Part shown: piece by piece, positions 1 to 9,388 of the stretch
Layout of the letters: every line of letters starts with the position of its first letter
Position numbering within the stretch: the first letter of the stretch is position 1
Source of the DNA: Candidatus Brocadia sp.
GTDB lineage: Bacteria > Planctomycetota > Brocadiia > Brocadiales > Brocadiaceae
DNA length: 64,000 nucleotides
Assembly (NCBI GenBank): GCA_011525665.1
Contig: WYAU01000020.1
Coordinates: forward strand, 45,834 to 109,833
Reading direction: 5' to 3'
Position numbers and translations under genes: made by a program
Notes under the pieces: generated by a model
What the model was told of the DNA's origin: nothing
Databases searched by the model: none
The model's input: the letters and a program-made list of their open reading frames with translations, nothing else

Positions 1-1
1 A

Positions 2-199
2 AAAGATATACAGCAAAAGATGGATGCGTTAACCAGCGCCCTGCACGAAATCAGTGCAAAAGTGTATCAGGAATCCGCGAAACAGGGAGAAGAGCCTCCT
101 CCGCAACCTCCGGGAAGTGAAGGCGGAAAAAAGAAGGAAAGAAAGGGAGAAGGTGGAGAAGATGAAATCATCGACGCCGATTATGAAGTAAAAGAATAG
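2..199 (+). CDS. dnaK: DnaK chaperone, C-terminal end (partial)
   Basis: The window opens inside a reading frame whose last residues are DEIIDADYEVKE followed by TAG. That acidic, EEVD-like ending, preceded by a Gly/Lys/Glu-rich flexible tail, is typical of bacterial Hsp70 (DnaK). Only about 65 codons are visible: the end of the helical lid (a KDIQQKMDALTSAL-like helix) and the disordered tail. The ATPase and substrate-binding domains lie upstream of the window. A hairpin followed by a T-run lies just downstream, consistent with the end of a transcription unit. Confidence 0.85.
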   Translation, partial: KDIQQKMDALTSALHEISAKVYQESAKQGEEPPPQPPGSEGGKKKERKGEGGEDEIIDADYEVKE

Positions 200-234
200 C
201 TTGTTAAAATTCTTTTTGTATGGGTTTTTTCCCG

Positions 235-338
235 GAGTCAGCCGCCAGGATTCAGAATTCAGAATGAGAATGCGCTTTACTGGACAAAAAGGGCAATCCA
301 TTCTGTCCGCTGGATTCTGACTGCTGACTCTTTTTTTT
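235..338 (+). terminator. Candidate terminator or repeat after dnaK
   Basis: An 8-bp inverted repeat GAGTCAGC (235-242) / GCTGACTC (323-330) is followed directly by eight T residues. The arms enclose ~80 nt containing further imperfect complementary stretches based on GGATTCAGAATTC and GGATTCTGAC. The T-run makes a rho-independent terminator plausible, but the loop is long. The GATTCTGACTGCTGACTC wording also looks like an intergenic repeat. Confidence 0.4.
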
Positions 339-364
339 GAATTCGTCTGAGGCTCATCTGCACC

Positions 365-1330
365 ATGGTTCATCCTGCCGATAGTGGTCTTATTCAGGTA
401 GCGGTTGCCTATGTCCTGGACATTGCCATCGGAGATCCTCAATGGGCTTACCATCCCGTGCGGCTCATTGGTAGATCTATAGAAGGTATGGAATCTCTGT
501 TACGGAGATTACCCGTACCTGAACGCATGGGCGGGATGCTGCTAACCACACTCATTGTAACGGGGACGTATCTGGTAACCTGCGCTGTGGTATTTGCAGC
601 GGCGAAAGGCTGTTTCCTGGGTGAAATATTAGCCGGGACGGTTATTGTTTATTTTGCAATTTCTGTAAAAGGCCTGGCCGATGAAGCGAAAAAGGTAATG
701 AAATTTCTCAATAAAAATGATTTAATACACGCCCGTCAGACGTTGTCACGAATTGTAGGCCGGGATACAGGGCATTTAACTGAAGAGCAGATTGTCCGGG
801 CGTGTGTGGAAACAGTCGCTGAGGGAAGTGTCGATGGCATCGTGTCGCCGTTATTTTATTTTTTTACGGGAGGACCTGCGGCAGCAATGGCTTATAAGGC
901 TGTAAATACACTTGATTCCATGGTGGGATATAAGAACGAGAAATATATCAGATTCGGCTGGGCATCAGCAAGATTGGACGATATCGCCAACTACATTCCA
1001 GCCAGAATGTGCGCCGTATTAATTCCTCTGGCGTCATTTTTGTGCGGCTGTGGCTTTACAAGGTCTTTACGGACTGCATTCCGGGATGGGCGCAGGCATG
1101 AAAGTCCCAATAGCGGGATTCCTGAAGCGGCTATGGCGGGTGCACTGGGGGTGCAGTTAGGGGGGCCAAGCGCCTACCAGGGCGAAATTGTCGAAAAGCC
1201 CTTTATGGGGGATGCTCAAAATCCGTTGACGCGGGAATCGATTGACGTTGCTGTAAGGATAATGTACGTTACCTCCGTACTGTTCCTGGCCTGTGGAACA
1301 GGAATGATTATATTCGTGAAATATTTATGA
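365..1330 (+). CDS. cbiB: Adenosylcobinamide-phosphate synthase CbiB/CobD
   Basis: This 321-residue integral membrane protein matches the usual length of CbiB/CobD, which attaches (R)-1-amino-2-propanol (or its phosphate) to adenosylcobyric acid at the inner membrane late in cobalamin synthesis. Family features seen are the N-terminal IGDPQWAYHPVRLIG motif, the central GRDT and SVDGIVSPLFY motifs, and the C-terminal NSGIPEAAMAGALG and GAPSAYQGE-like (GGPSAYQGEIV) motifs. Several hydrophobic segments are visible. The stop overlaps the cbiQ start by four bases (ATGA), so the two are translationally coupled in a cobalt/cobalamin operon. No clear cobalamin riboswitch is visible in the 165 bases upstream. 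Confidence 0.93.
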   Translation: MVHPADSGLIQVAVAYVLDIAIGDPQWAYHPVRLIGRSIEGMESLLRRLPVPERMGGMLLTTLIVTGTYLVTCAVVFAAAKGCFLGEILAGTVIVYFAISVKGLADEAKKVMKFLNKNDLIHARQTLSRIVGRDTGHLTEEQIVRACVETVAEGSVDGIVSPLFYFFTGGPAAAMAYKAVNTLDSMVGYKNEKYIRFGWASARLDDIANYIPARMCAVLIPLASFLCGCGFTRSLRTAFRDGRRHESPNSGIPEAAMAGALGVQLGGPSAYQGEIVEKPFMGDAQNPLTRESIDVAVRIMYVTSVLFLACGTGMIIFVKYL

Positions 1331-2124
1331 GATTTACCGGTAGTCTGCTGGAAAGCCTTGACCCCCGGTCAAGGATTATTTCCTTTTTCGCCGTTATTCT
1401 CAGTGTGATTCTGACCCCCATTGCGCATCTTAAAGATTTTGGTTTCTACTTCTTGCTGATACTGGCGATTTCATTCCTCACGAGAATTACGCCCGGACAA
1501 ATAGTCAAAAGGATGTGCATCGTGATGCCTTTTGTTCTTTGTATTGCGATCTTTGTCCCTTTTGTAAAGGAGGGGCAGGTATGTTGGTCGTTAAAAATCA
1601 GTCATTGGCATTGGGACGTTACTTATGAGGGCATATGGGCATTTCTTAATATCATCATCAAATCGAGTCTCTCCATCCTTTTGCTCGTGATTGCATCTTC
1701 GGCAACCACCTTTCCCGATTTCTTACAGGGGTTGGACTCTCTTCGTCTCCCGCGGCTGCCGGTTATGCTCATATCGTTTATGCACCGTTACGTCTTTGCG
1801 CTTTTAGACGAGACAAAACGGCTGATGCGGGCACGATCTCTGCGTTATTTCGGTTCGAGTTACACGGAGCAGTTTCTGGTGCCGGGATATATGATCAGTG
1901 TGTTGTTTATCAGGACGTTTGAGCGGGCTGCGGGGATTTACAGTGCAATGATTCTCCGCGGGTTTAGCGGAGAAATGTGGAGTATCAAACGTTTCGGGTT
2001 TTCTTATAGAGATTTTTTATTTATTGCGGGTATAATCGTTTCGCTCATGTGCATTGTTTCCGGTTGTATCTATAAAATTGATTTCACGAAAATAAACAGC
2101 GTTCATCTATGGAAAGGATTATAA
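1327..2124 (+). CDS. cbiQ: Cobalt ECF transporter transmembrane protein CbiQ
   Basis: A 265-residue polytopic membrane protein of the CbiQ/EcfT family, the transmembrane coupling subunit of energy-coupling-factor cobalt importers. It begins with the typical LDPRSRIISF stretch, and the cytoplasmic coupling region contains RARSLRYFG and AMILRGFSG, which correspond to the Ala-Arg-Gly motifs that contact the ATPase subunits. It overlaps cbiB upstream and the cbiO start downstream by 16 bases. The substrate-binding CbiM/CbiN partners are not in this window, and the adjacent ATPase is broken, so the transporter may not work as encoded here. Confidence 0.9.
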   Translation: MRFTGSLLESLDPRSRIISFFAVILSVILTPIAHLKDFGFYFLLILAISFLTRITPGQIVKRMCIVMPFVLCIAIFVPFVKEGQVCWSLKISHWHWDVTYEGIWAFLNIIIKSSLSILLLVIASSATTFPDFLQGLDSLRLPRLPVMLISFMHRYVFALLDETKRLMRARSLRYFGSSYTEQFLVPGYMISVLFIRTFERAAGIYSAMILRGFSGEMWSIKRFGFSYRDFLFIAGIIVSLMCIVSGCIYKIDFTKINSVHLWKGL

Positions 2125-2593
2125 CTGTTTCAAACCTGAACTACAGCTATCCGGACGGGACAACGGCATTAAGCGATGTTAGTTTTGACGTGCACGAAGG
2201 GGAGACCCTGGTTATCATCGGTGCCAACGGGACAGGAAAGTCAACACTATTTATGAATTTAATGGGGATCCTGAAGGGTGACGGACGCATCGAGATTATG
2301 GGTTTAACGCTCAACAAAACAAACATGAACGGGATCAGACGGATGATGGGGTTGGTGTTTCAGAATCACGATGACCATCTGTTTTGTCCCACCGTATATT
2401 TTTTTTAACCCATGAGGTAGCAGATCGTGTGCTCGTTTTTAGCGGGGAAAAGAGGCCCGTGGCAATAGGGGATTATAAAGAAATACTGAATAATTACGAT
2501 TTATTGTTAAGACACGATCTGGTGCACCGGCATCGTCATGACAATATTGTACATGAACACGAACACCTGCATGGTCATATGCACAAGCAGTGA
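2109..2593 (+). pseudogene. cbiO: Cobalt ABC transporter ATPase CbiO, internally deleted and frameshifted
   Basis: The first 99 codons (2109-2408) encode a good CbiO N-terminus: the A-loop region (YSYPDGTTAL), Walker A (GANGTGKST) and Q-loop (VFQNHDDHLFCPTV). The frame then stops just after a run of eight T's (about 2400-2407). In another frame the sequence continues at once with LTHEVADRVLVFSGE, the H-loop and C-terminal tail, ending in a His-rich segment (HRHRHDNIVHEHEH) typical of metal-transporter ATPases. About 100 codons carrying the LSGGQ signature and Walker B are absent. Even ribosomal slippage on the T-run would give an ATPase without a catalytic core. It is either a true pseudogene or an assembly collapse. 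Confidence 0.85.
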
Positions 2594-2841
2594 ATGAGAA
2601 GCGAGCGAGATGAGGGTTCAGACCTATATCTAAAAAACGTGAGACCACAGATTACACTGATTTGCGATTGGGAATTTGGGATTTTCCAAACATTGTTGAA
2701 CATATTCAAAAAACCCCAAAAAAAAGAAGTTTTAACAGAGCAAACAACCGGAGATTATCCGTATTTTTTGTCTGTATAATCTGGGAGTCTGTGGGTGCCC
2801 TTTTGTGGACAACTTATTTGCAAAGATAAAGGGGTGTCGTT

Positions 2842-3624
2842 ATGAAAACTGATGCCAATACTTTTGACTTCAATACGCATATAGATTTTACCGGCGACAT
2901 CTGTGCCGATGGGATATGTTGTTTTATGAGTATCCCGCGGGAACAGACCCATCTGGGCATGTGGAGACGTTTTTTGAAACGGGGCAATGCCACTGCCGGT
3001 ATCAAACTGCTTTATACAGCCTTTTCGTCGAAGGATATTATATACAATCCCTGCCGGTGTCTGAATTTTTATTTGAAAGAGCTTAATACGCCGGATGGTT
3101 TGACCCTGCAGATAGTGTTGAGATGTGGCGTATTTGGTAAGAGGTGCCGGCCATATACCTGCAAAGAATTCCCGGATAAGGCGGATAGTTTCATGCACGA
3201 CGTTCTTGCGCCTTGCGTTTACAATGAATATGTTGCACCAGAAGACTATGTTGCGCTGAAACACAAACAGGTATTTCGTTTATTTTACGCAATTAAGGAT
3301 GACTGTAAAGTGCTTGGAAAAATTTTTCCGGGTTATACAGCCCGTGAGACGAGAGAGAAGTTAAACCAATATAAAGATATTGTCAAGATCGGTGCGATCT
3401 GGAATGAAAAACCTGCTGAATATTTTCTTCTGGAAGTGCCCCGGTCTGATTGCGCTTTATACACTTCCGCTGTGCATCCAAAGATCAACGGTGTAAAACA
3501 GGCATATAACCTTTGGCAGGGGCACATCGAAAGCTGGTTAGAAAGACACTACGGCGGCCGATGGGAGTATCACTTAGAACACGCAATTCAGCAAGAAAAT
3601 GATCGATTGAGAAGAATGAAATAA
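2842..3624 (+). CDS. YkgJ-like cysteine-cluster protein (hypothetical)
   Basis: A 260-residue soluble protein with cysteine groupings in its first half (CADGICC, PCRCLNF, CGVFGKRCRPYTCKEFP). They resemble the CxxxCxxCC-type metal or Fe-S cluster proteins of the YkgJ/UPF0153 family. The second half is helical and charged with no recognised motif. A plausible Shine-Dalgarno (AAGGGGTG) precedes the ATG. It lies between the cbi genes and cobB/cbiA on the same strand, but 90 bases from cbiA, so a link to cobalamin is only positional. Function unknown. Confidence 0.6.
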   Translation: MKTDANTFDFNTHIDFTGDICADGICCFMSIPREQTHLGMWRRFLKRGNATAGIKLLYTAFSSKDIIYNPCRCLNFYLKELNTPDGLTLQIVLRCGVFGKRCRPYTCKEFPDKADSFMHDVLAPCVYNEYVAPEDYVALKHKQVFRLFYAIKDDCKVLGKIFPGYTARETREKLNQYKDIVKIGAIWNEKPAEYFLLEVPRSDCALYTSAVHPKINGVKQAYNLWQGHIESWLERHYGGRWEYHLEHAIQQENDRLRRMK

Positions 3625-3711
3625 CGCTCCTGATATGTGTAAATGATGGGTTTGCTCCGCTTAACCTACCGCAAATCCGTATAAATAAAATAAAGTCTAT
3701 ACAACAAAGTT

Positions 3712-5100
3712 ATGAAATACACTTCTTCTCATTATCCAAGGTTATTGATAGCCGGAACACACAGTGGTGTGGGCAAGACAACCATTTCACTGGGATTGAT
3801 GTCTGTGGTGAAAGACAGGGGTTACGAGGTTCAGGGCTTTAAGGTCGGGCCTGATTATATCGATCCGTCACATCACATGGCCATTACCGGCCGGCCGTCC
3901 CGCAATCTGGATTCATGGCTGATGAGCCGGGATGTGTGCCTGGAATTATTTGAACGTGCCCTTATGGGATCGGATATGGCGGTGATTGAGGGGGTGATGG
4001 GATTATATGACGGCTGTCTGGATGGTACGGAATTTGGGAGTACAGCGCACCTTGCCAGGATATTGGATGTGCCTGTGATATTGGTAATGGATGCAAAGGG
4101 GATGTCACGCAGCGCGGGTGCGATTGTATTGGGGTATAAGCATTTTGACAGCAACGTGAAAATCGCGGGTGTAATTCTGAACAGGGTGAGGAGTGAACGG
4201 CACTATACTTCGATAAAAAAATCTATTGAGGGTAATTGCAATATTCCTGTACTGGGCTATCTGCCTTTTGATGATAAAATAATACTACCGGAGCGGCACC
4301 TTGGTTTAGTGCCGTCAATAGAACAGGAGTTATCGAAGGCTGTGTACCAAAAAATCGGGAAATTGTTATCGGCCACCGTAGATATTGATACAGTAATTGA
4401 TATAGCCTTCTCCCCGGACAGTCTTCCCGCATTTGAGAAGTCGGTCTTTTGTGAGGTTAATGAACGATTTCATCCCAGGATTGCCGTTGCCGTGGATGAG
4501 GCATTTAATTTTTATTATCAGGACAACCTTGACCTCCTGGAGCTACACGGGGCGCAGCTTACGTATTTCAGTCCGCTGTATGATAAATATGTGCCTGCTG
4601 ACATTGAAGGTTTATATATTGGGGGAGGCTTCCCGGAATTACATGCCGCATCACTTGCATCGAATACCACCATGATGGAGTCTATACGAAAGGCACACAA
4701 GAATGGCGTGGTTATATACGGAGAGTGCGGTGGTATGATGTATTTGCTTGAACAGATGGTAGATTTTAAAAAGAAGACACACGGGATGTGTGGAATACTG
4801 AAGGGGACGACGAAGATGGAGAATAAAAGACAGGGATTGGGTTATATTACTGTTCAGGCCGTAAAGGATAATCTTTTGTGCAAAAAGGGCGACAGATTCA
4901 AGGCCCATGAATTTCACTGGTCATCACTGCATGTGCCTGATGATGCACGGTTTGCTTATGCAATTTCGAAATGCGATGACAATAAATCACGGCCTGATGG
5001 CCTCTTTACAGACCGTGTGCTGGGTTCTTATGCCCATGTCCATTTTGCGACTGACCCCGAACTCATCAAACACTTTTTACGTTTTATGGGAAGCGCTTAG
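3712..5100 (+). CDS. cbiA: Cobyrinate a,c-diamide synthase CbiA/CobB
   Basis: A 462-residue two-domain amidotransferase-type synthase that uses ATP and glutamine to amidate the a and c side chains of cobyrinic acid (or hydrogenobyrinic acid). The N-terminal dethiobiotin-synthetase-like domain has the P-loop GTHSGVGKTT and the substrate motif KVGPDYIDPSHH. The middle carries EGVMGLYDG. The C-terminal class I glutaminase domain contains IGGGFPELHA and the nucleophile elbow YGECGGMMYL. Length and motif order match the family. It ends 22 bases before the convergent cheB stop. Confidence 0.93.
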   Translation: MKYTSSHYPRLLIAGTHSGVGKTTISLGLMSVVKDRGYEVQGFKVGPDYIDPSHHMAITGRPSRNLDSWLMSRDVCLELFERALMGSDMAVIEGVMGLYDGCLDGTEFGSTAHLARILDVPVILVMDAKGMSRSAGAIVLGYKHFDSNVKIAGVILNRVRSERHYTSIKKSIEGNCNIPVLGYLPFDDKIILPERHLGLVPSIEQELSKAVYQKIGKLLSATVDIDTVIDIAFSPDSLPAFEKSVFCEVNERFHPRIAVAVDEAFNFYYQDNLDLLELHGAQLTYFSPLYDKYVPADIEGLYIGGGFPELHAASLASNTTMMESIRKAHKNGVVIYGECGGMMYLLEQMVDFKKKTHGMCGILKGTTKMENKRQGLGYITVQAVKDNLLCKKGDRFKAHEFHWSSLHVPDDARFAYAISKCDDNKSRPDGLFTDRVLGSYAHVHFATDPELIKHFLRFMGSA

Positions 5101-5122
5101 TTTTGCATCTGTATGAGAGACA

Positions 5123-6226
<1,104 letters not shown>

Positions 6227-7060
6227 TCACTTTTGATAAATCGTGGGACGCACGTACCGGAATCTGGTGTCGGTGCCTGCAAGGCTTTCAGAATGGCCGA
6301 TGAAAAAATAGCCATCGGGGGCAAGATGTTTATAAAATTTTGCCACCAATTCGCTCTGTGTTTGTTTATCAAAATATATCATGACATTTCTGCAAAAGAT
6401 AAAATCAAATTGCCCTTTGAAAGGGAAGGTTTGATCGGTAAGGTTAAGCCTTCTAAATACAATCATGTTTCTCAGGAAATCTTTTAACTGATAATGGTTT
6501 CTGAGATTATATTCTCCCTTTTCAAAATAGGCATTGAGCATGTGAAGAGGAATCCCGCGTATCCGGTCTTTTGGGTATATTCCCTCCATGGCCTTTTTTA
6601 AAACCCTGGTCGATAAGTCAGTAGCTAATATTTTTATGTCCCATTCGCTTAAATGTTCTATGCATTCTGCTAATATCATAGAAATACTGTATGGCTCTTC
6701 GCCCGTTGAACATCCCGCACACCATATCCTGATCTTTTTTTCGCGTTTTTTTCTTTTATTTTCCAATAAGGCAGGAAGTACCTTTTCTGTCAGGAAATCA
6801 AAATGTGCTGCTTCTCTGAAAAATTCCGTGAGATTTGTAGAGATACAATCAAGCATACTCACCAGTTCTTCCCCGGTTGCGTCTTCTTCGGTAACGTATT
6901 TATAATATTCTTTAAATGAGGCTAACGATCTTTCCCTCAAGCGTTTCATTAACCGGGATTTCAACAACTCCTTTTTTGCCGGGGTAAGATTTATGCCGCT
7001 CTCATTGTAGATTAAGCGCTGAAAAAGAGAAAATTCTTTATCGTTAATGTCGATGTCCAT
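6227..7060 (-). CDS. cheR: Chemotaxis protein methyltransferase CheR
   Basis: A 277-residue SAM-dependent methyltransferase that methylates receptor glutamates, opposing CheB. The N-terminal helical domain (about 10-75) precedes the catalytic Rossmann domain with the SAM-binding WCAGCSTGEEPYS motif, ILATDLS, the DFIFCRNVMIYFD motif and the C-terminal YFFIGHSESL. AAGGGG precedes the ATG. Length is standard, with no TPR extension. Both MCPs in this operon end in an aromatic C-terminal tail that CheR or CheB could use as a tether. Confidence 0.95.
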   Translation of the reverse strand: MDIDINDKEFSLFQRLIYNESGINLTPAKKELLKSRLMKRLRERSLASFKEYYKYVTEEDATGEELVSMLDCISTNLTEFFREAAHFDFLTEKVLPALLENKRKKREKKIRIWCAGCSTGEEPYSISMILAECIEHLSEWDIKILATDLSTRVLKKAMEGIYPKDRIRGIPLHMLNAYFEKGEYNLRNHYQLKDFLRNMIVFRRLNLTDQTFPFKGQFDFIFCRNVMIYFDKQTQSELVAKFYKHLAPDGYFFIGHSESLAGTDTRFRYVRPTIYQK

Positions 7061-7080
7061 AGGTATTCCCCTTAAAAACC

Positions 7081-7311
7081 TTAAATAACATCTAAGGAAA
7101 GCAGGAAGATCAGGAATATTATTCTGTAAAAATTACTCTTTTTATTTCTGTTGTAAAATATAGATATTTCCCATTGTCGTTTATAAGGAATTGCACGAGT
7201 TCCGAATTCCAATGAAAGTGCATTTTCATAAACTGATCCAAGAAAACCTGGACCAAGGGTTTTATAGACTTCAATGATATCAGCTGTCAATTTTTCAAAT
7301 TCAAGCCTCAC
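7081..7311 (-). pseudogene. GxxExxY-type protein, truncated remnant
   Basis: The N-terminus (LTADIIEVYKTLGPGFL, then SVYENALSLEF and PYKRQWEISIFY) clearly resembles small GxxExxY proteins, which are usually ~125-130 residues. Here the frame loses similarity after about residue 52 and ends after 76 codons in an unrelated hydrophobic tail, so the catalytic-looking C-terminal half is missing. It lies between cheY and cheR in the chemotaxis operon, where it does not belong functionally. Such ORFs are widely scattered in bacterial genomes, so I read it as a decayed insertion. Confidence 0.65.
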
Positions 7312-7386
7312 TTTCCTGCCTTCCTGGTTTCATTAGATATTTTTTGTTATAAAATGTCAAAAATGTTCTTGTTAAGAGACCGTCGT

Positions 7387-7779
7387 CTACTGCCTACTGC
7401 CTGCGGAATCATTTTGGTCTTCATTAAATATATTCCGTAGTGACGTTACCATACGATCGTCTTCGAATGGTTTTACCACATAATCTACCGCGCCATGACG
7501 GATGGATTCCATCAATGCGTCTTGCTGGTCTATGGCGGAAATCATGACTACCTTTGCCTGTTTATCAAAGGCTATGATCTCTTTGAGCCCTTGAATTCCA
7601 TCCACTTCCGGCATTACAATGTCCATTGTTACCGCATCGGGCTTCAATTCTTTATACTTTTCCAGCGCCTCCCTGCCATTACCGGCTTCTCCGGCAATTT
7701 CAAATCCGTGCCGGGTCAAAATTTGTCGAATTATCATCCGTATGACTTTTGCATCATCTACTACTAATATCTTTTTCAT
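7387..7779 (-). CDS. cheY: CheY-like single-domain response regulator
   Basis: A 130-residue receiver-only protein: VVDDAKVIR at the N-terminus, phospho-acceptor Asp in VTMDIVMPEVDG, Thr/Ser position VMISA, and switch lysine VVKPFEDD. Its start overlaps the cheC stop by four bases (ATGA), so the pair is translationally coupled. CheC-family phosphatases act on CheY-P, which makes this the likely CheC substrate. The last six residues (SAGSRQ) are encoded by a short tandem CAGTAGG-type repeat, so the natural end of the gene seems to have been overwritten by intergenic repeat sequence. Confidence 0.93.
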   Translation of the reverse strand: MKKILVVDDAKVIRMIIRQILTRHGFEIAGEAGNGREALEKYKELKPDAVTMDIVMPEVDGIQGLKEIIAFDKQAKVVMISAIDQQDALMESIRHGAVDYVVKPFEDDRMVTSLRNIFNEDQNDSAGSRQ

Positions 7780-8381
7780 GTTCCTACTCCTATAGAATCT
7801 AACAATTTAGCAAACGATTTCATCTCAGGGACCAAAAACAGGTAGCATTCGAGTTTTGAGCCACTAATTTCAAATATTGTTTCTATCAACAGGATACTGT
7901 CGTTCACCATGCCTTGTTCCAGTACGAGATTGGAAAATATGACTCCTGCGTAGTCGTTGTGAACCCGTGGAGGCTGTGGAATTAATTTGGCGTTAAAGTC
8001 AGAAACCAATGCATTGCTGATGTGGCTTGCGAGAATGTTTCCCAGTTCCTGTACCGCACTTTCCGTAAAAACATCACATTCCTTTGAGGTGCCGATGCGC
8101 TGCCGAAGAAACAGGTCGGTAAGAATTAAAGACCCTTCCAGAGGTAGCATAAATAAAAGCCTGCACCCTTCATTTCCCTTAAAATCAACCATGACGCTAA
8201 TCATCTCTCTTTGATCTTCATTCATTTTTTCTGTAGTTTCACTAAGATCGGCGACGAATACCTTTGAAAGAGAAATCCTTGCCCCTGTCCTCAGTGATTT
8301 TGACAATGCCCTGGACGCACGGTCAATGCTGAGCCTTGACATGATTTCCAATATTTTTAGGCGATCTTGCGTAATGTTCAT
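7776..8381 (-). CDS. cheC: CheC-type CheY-P phosphatase
   Basis: A 201-residue CheC/CheX/FliY-superfamily protein, expected to dephosphorylate CheY-P and, in many systems, to bind CheD. One complete phosphatase motif is present in the second part: Glu112-x2-Asn115 (ESAVQELGN), followed by Pro residues about 20 positions on. The first motif (normally E-x2-N near residue 15) is degenerate here (LSIDRASRALS), so only one active site remains. A GGAAAGG Shine-Dalgarno precedes the ATG. It overlaps cheY downstream; cheD is two ORFs upstream. Confidence 0.82.
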   Translation of the reverse strand: MNITQDRLKILEIMSRLSIDRASRALSKSLRTGARISLSKVFVADLSETTEKMNEDQREMISVMVDFKGNEGCRLLFMLPLEGSLILTDLFLRQRIGTSKECDVFTESAVQELGNILASHISNALVSDFNAKLIPQPPRVHNDYAGVIFSNLVLEQGMVNDSILLIETIFEISGSKLECYLFLVPEMKSFAKLLDSIGVGT

Positions 8382-8417
8382 CTCTTTACCTTTCCAAAAA
8401 GTGAAATTACTTTGATT

Positions 8418-8657
8418 TTAGAATAATAGGGAAAAATTCTTCTTTAGCTCAGTTGCCTCTTTACGGCAGGTCTTTATTCTCACGATAAAGTCCTTTTTCC
8501 TTAGGGCTTCGTTGGCTTCAATATAATTAGCTCCTACAGCACTAGAAGCATGTATTACTTGCTTACCTTGTTCCAAAAGTGAAACTTTTTTGATAATTGC
8601 ATTACATAAAGAGTAACATTCTTGGCAAAACAGAATGCTTTTTCTTCTAAATCGCAT
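8418..8657 (-). pseudogene. Four-helix-bundle (S23/IVS-type) protein, truncated
   Basis: The segment VGANYIEANEALRKKDFI followed by RIKTCRKEATE is the hallmark of the four-helix-bundle proteins first described as 23S rRNA intervening-sequence ORFs (~115-125 residues). Here the frame diverges right after RKEATE and stops at 79 codons, losing the last helix. It sits between cheC and cheD. Like the GxxExxY fragment nearby, it appears to be a decayed insertion and not a chemotaxis gene. Confidence 0.65.
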
Positions 8658-8744
8658 TGTTTGGATATTTAAATGTAATTCATCGGAATTTATCTGTTAT
8701 TTTGGTGCGTGTATTTTGGCGCTTAGCAGGGTATTCTAATGATG

Positions 8745-9224
8745 CTAATAAATTACAGTTGCCTCGCCGAATATACGGCATGTCACGTCACCGGTTCCCG
8801 TATCGAACACAATATTATATCCTTTTGTGCCTCCGGTTCTTGACGCTACTATCCTGATACCTTCATCTTTTAATATCCGCCTTACTTCAAGTTCATTTGA
8901 TTCACCGATATTAAGCAGTCCGTTGGTTTCAAACATTTTTGCGCCGCCAAAAATCTTTGCATAAAGGGCGCCTCTCGTTGCGCCCGCATGTGTAACCATT
9001 TGATAAATGAAATAGGGGAGTCCCGTATTTGCATATTTGGTGATCTTTAAATCAGTACCGTTTTTTTTAGGCAACATTATGTGCAAGAGTCCACCGATTC
9101 TTTTTACCGGGTCGTGTAACACGACTCCAATACAGGAACCGAGCAGGGTCTTTAATATGCTAGGGGCTTGTGTAATCTTTAGATCGCCAACACCAACTGT
9201 AATCATAGACTGAGTATTGTTCAC
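8745..9224 (-). CDS. cheD: Chemoreceptor glutamine deamidase CheD
   Basis: A 159-residue CheD: it deamidates specific receptor glutamines to glutamates and is regulated by CheC. The catalytic Cys lies in TLLGSCIGVVLHD, the His in GGLLHIMLP, and the conserved AKIFGGAKMF and GGTKGYNIVFDTGTG blocks follow. The GTG start at 9224 has AAAGGAAT upstream; an internal ATG at 9206 is the alternative. It lies between the heme-type MCP and cheC, and the CheC-CheD pairing is typical of archaeal, Bacillus-like and many environmental chemotaxis systems. Confidence 0.93.
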   Translation of the reverse strand: MNNTQSMITVGVGDLKITQAPSILKTLLGSCIGVVLHDPVKRIGGLLHIMLPKKNGTDLKITKYANTGLPYFIYQMVTHAGATRGALYAKIFGGAKMFETNGLLNIGESNELEVRRILKDEGIRIVASRTGGTKGYNIVFDTGTGDVTCRIFGEATVIY

Positions 9225-9388
9225 CGGAAAATTCCTTTCTCAACTTAACCATTAGGAAGTATTTTACTTTCCCTCCTTCCCCTCCTCGCGCAGAAGGAGA
9301 AAAAGGGAAGTTGCTTTGTTGTTGTGGCTATTCCGCATTTTAATATGTTTTGTGGTGCTAACACCGGACAAGTTACACTTATCAAACA

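Noticed and set aside
200..364. Cobalamin riboswitch upstream of cbiB
   Set aside because: The 165-base leader is mostly a repeat-like hairpin and lacks a recognisable B12-box sequence.
2395..2410. Programmed frameshift in cbiO at the T8 run
   Set aside because: Slippage would join the frames but still leave the ATPase without LSGGQ and Walker B, so recoding cannot restore function.
2594..2779. A 61-codon frame after cbiO
   Set aside because: Consists of intergenic-style repeat wording with no coding features.
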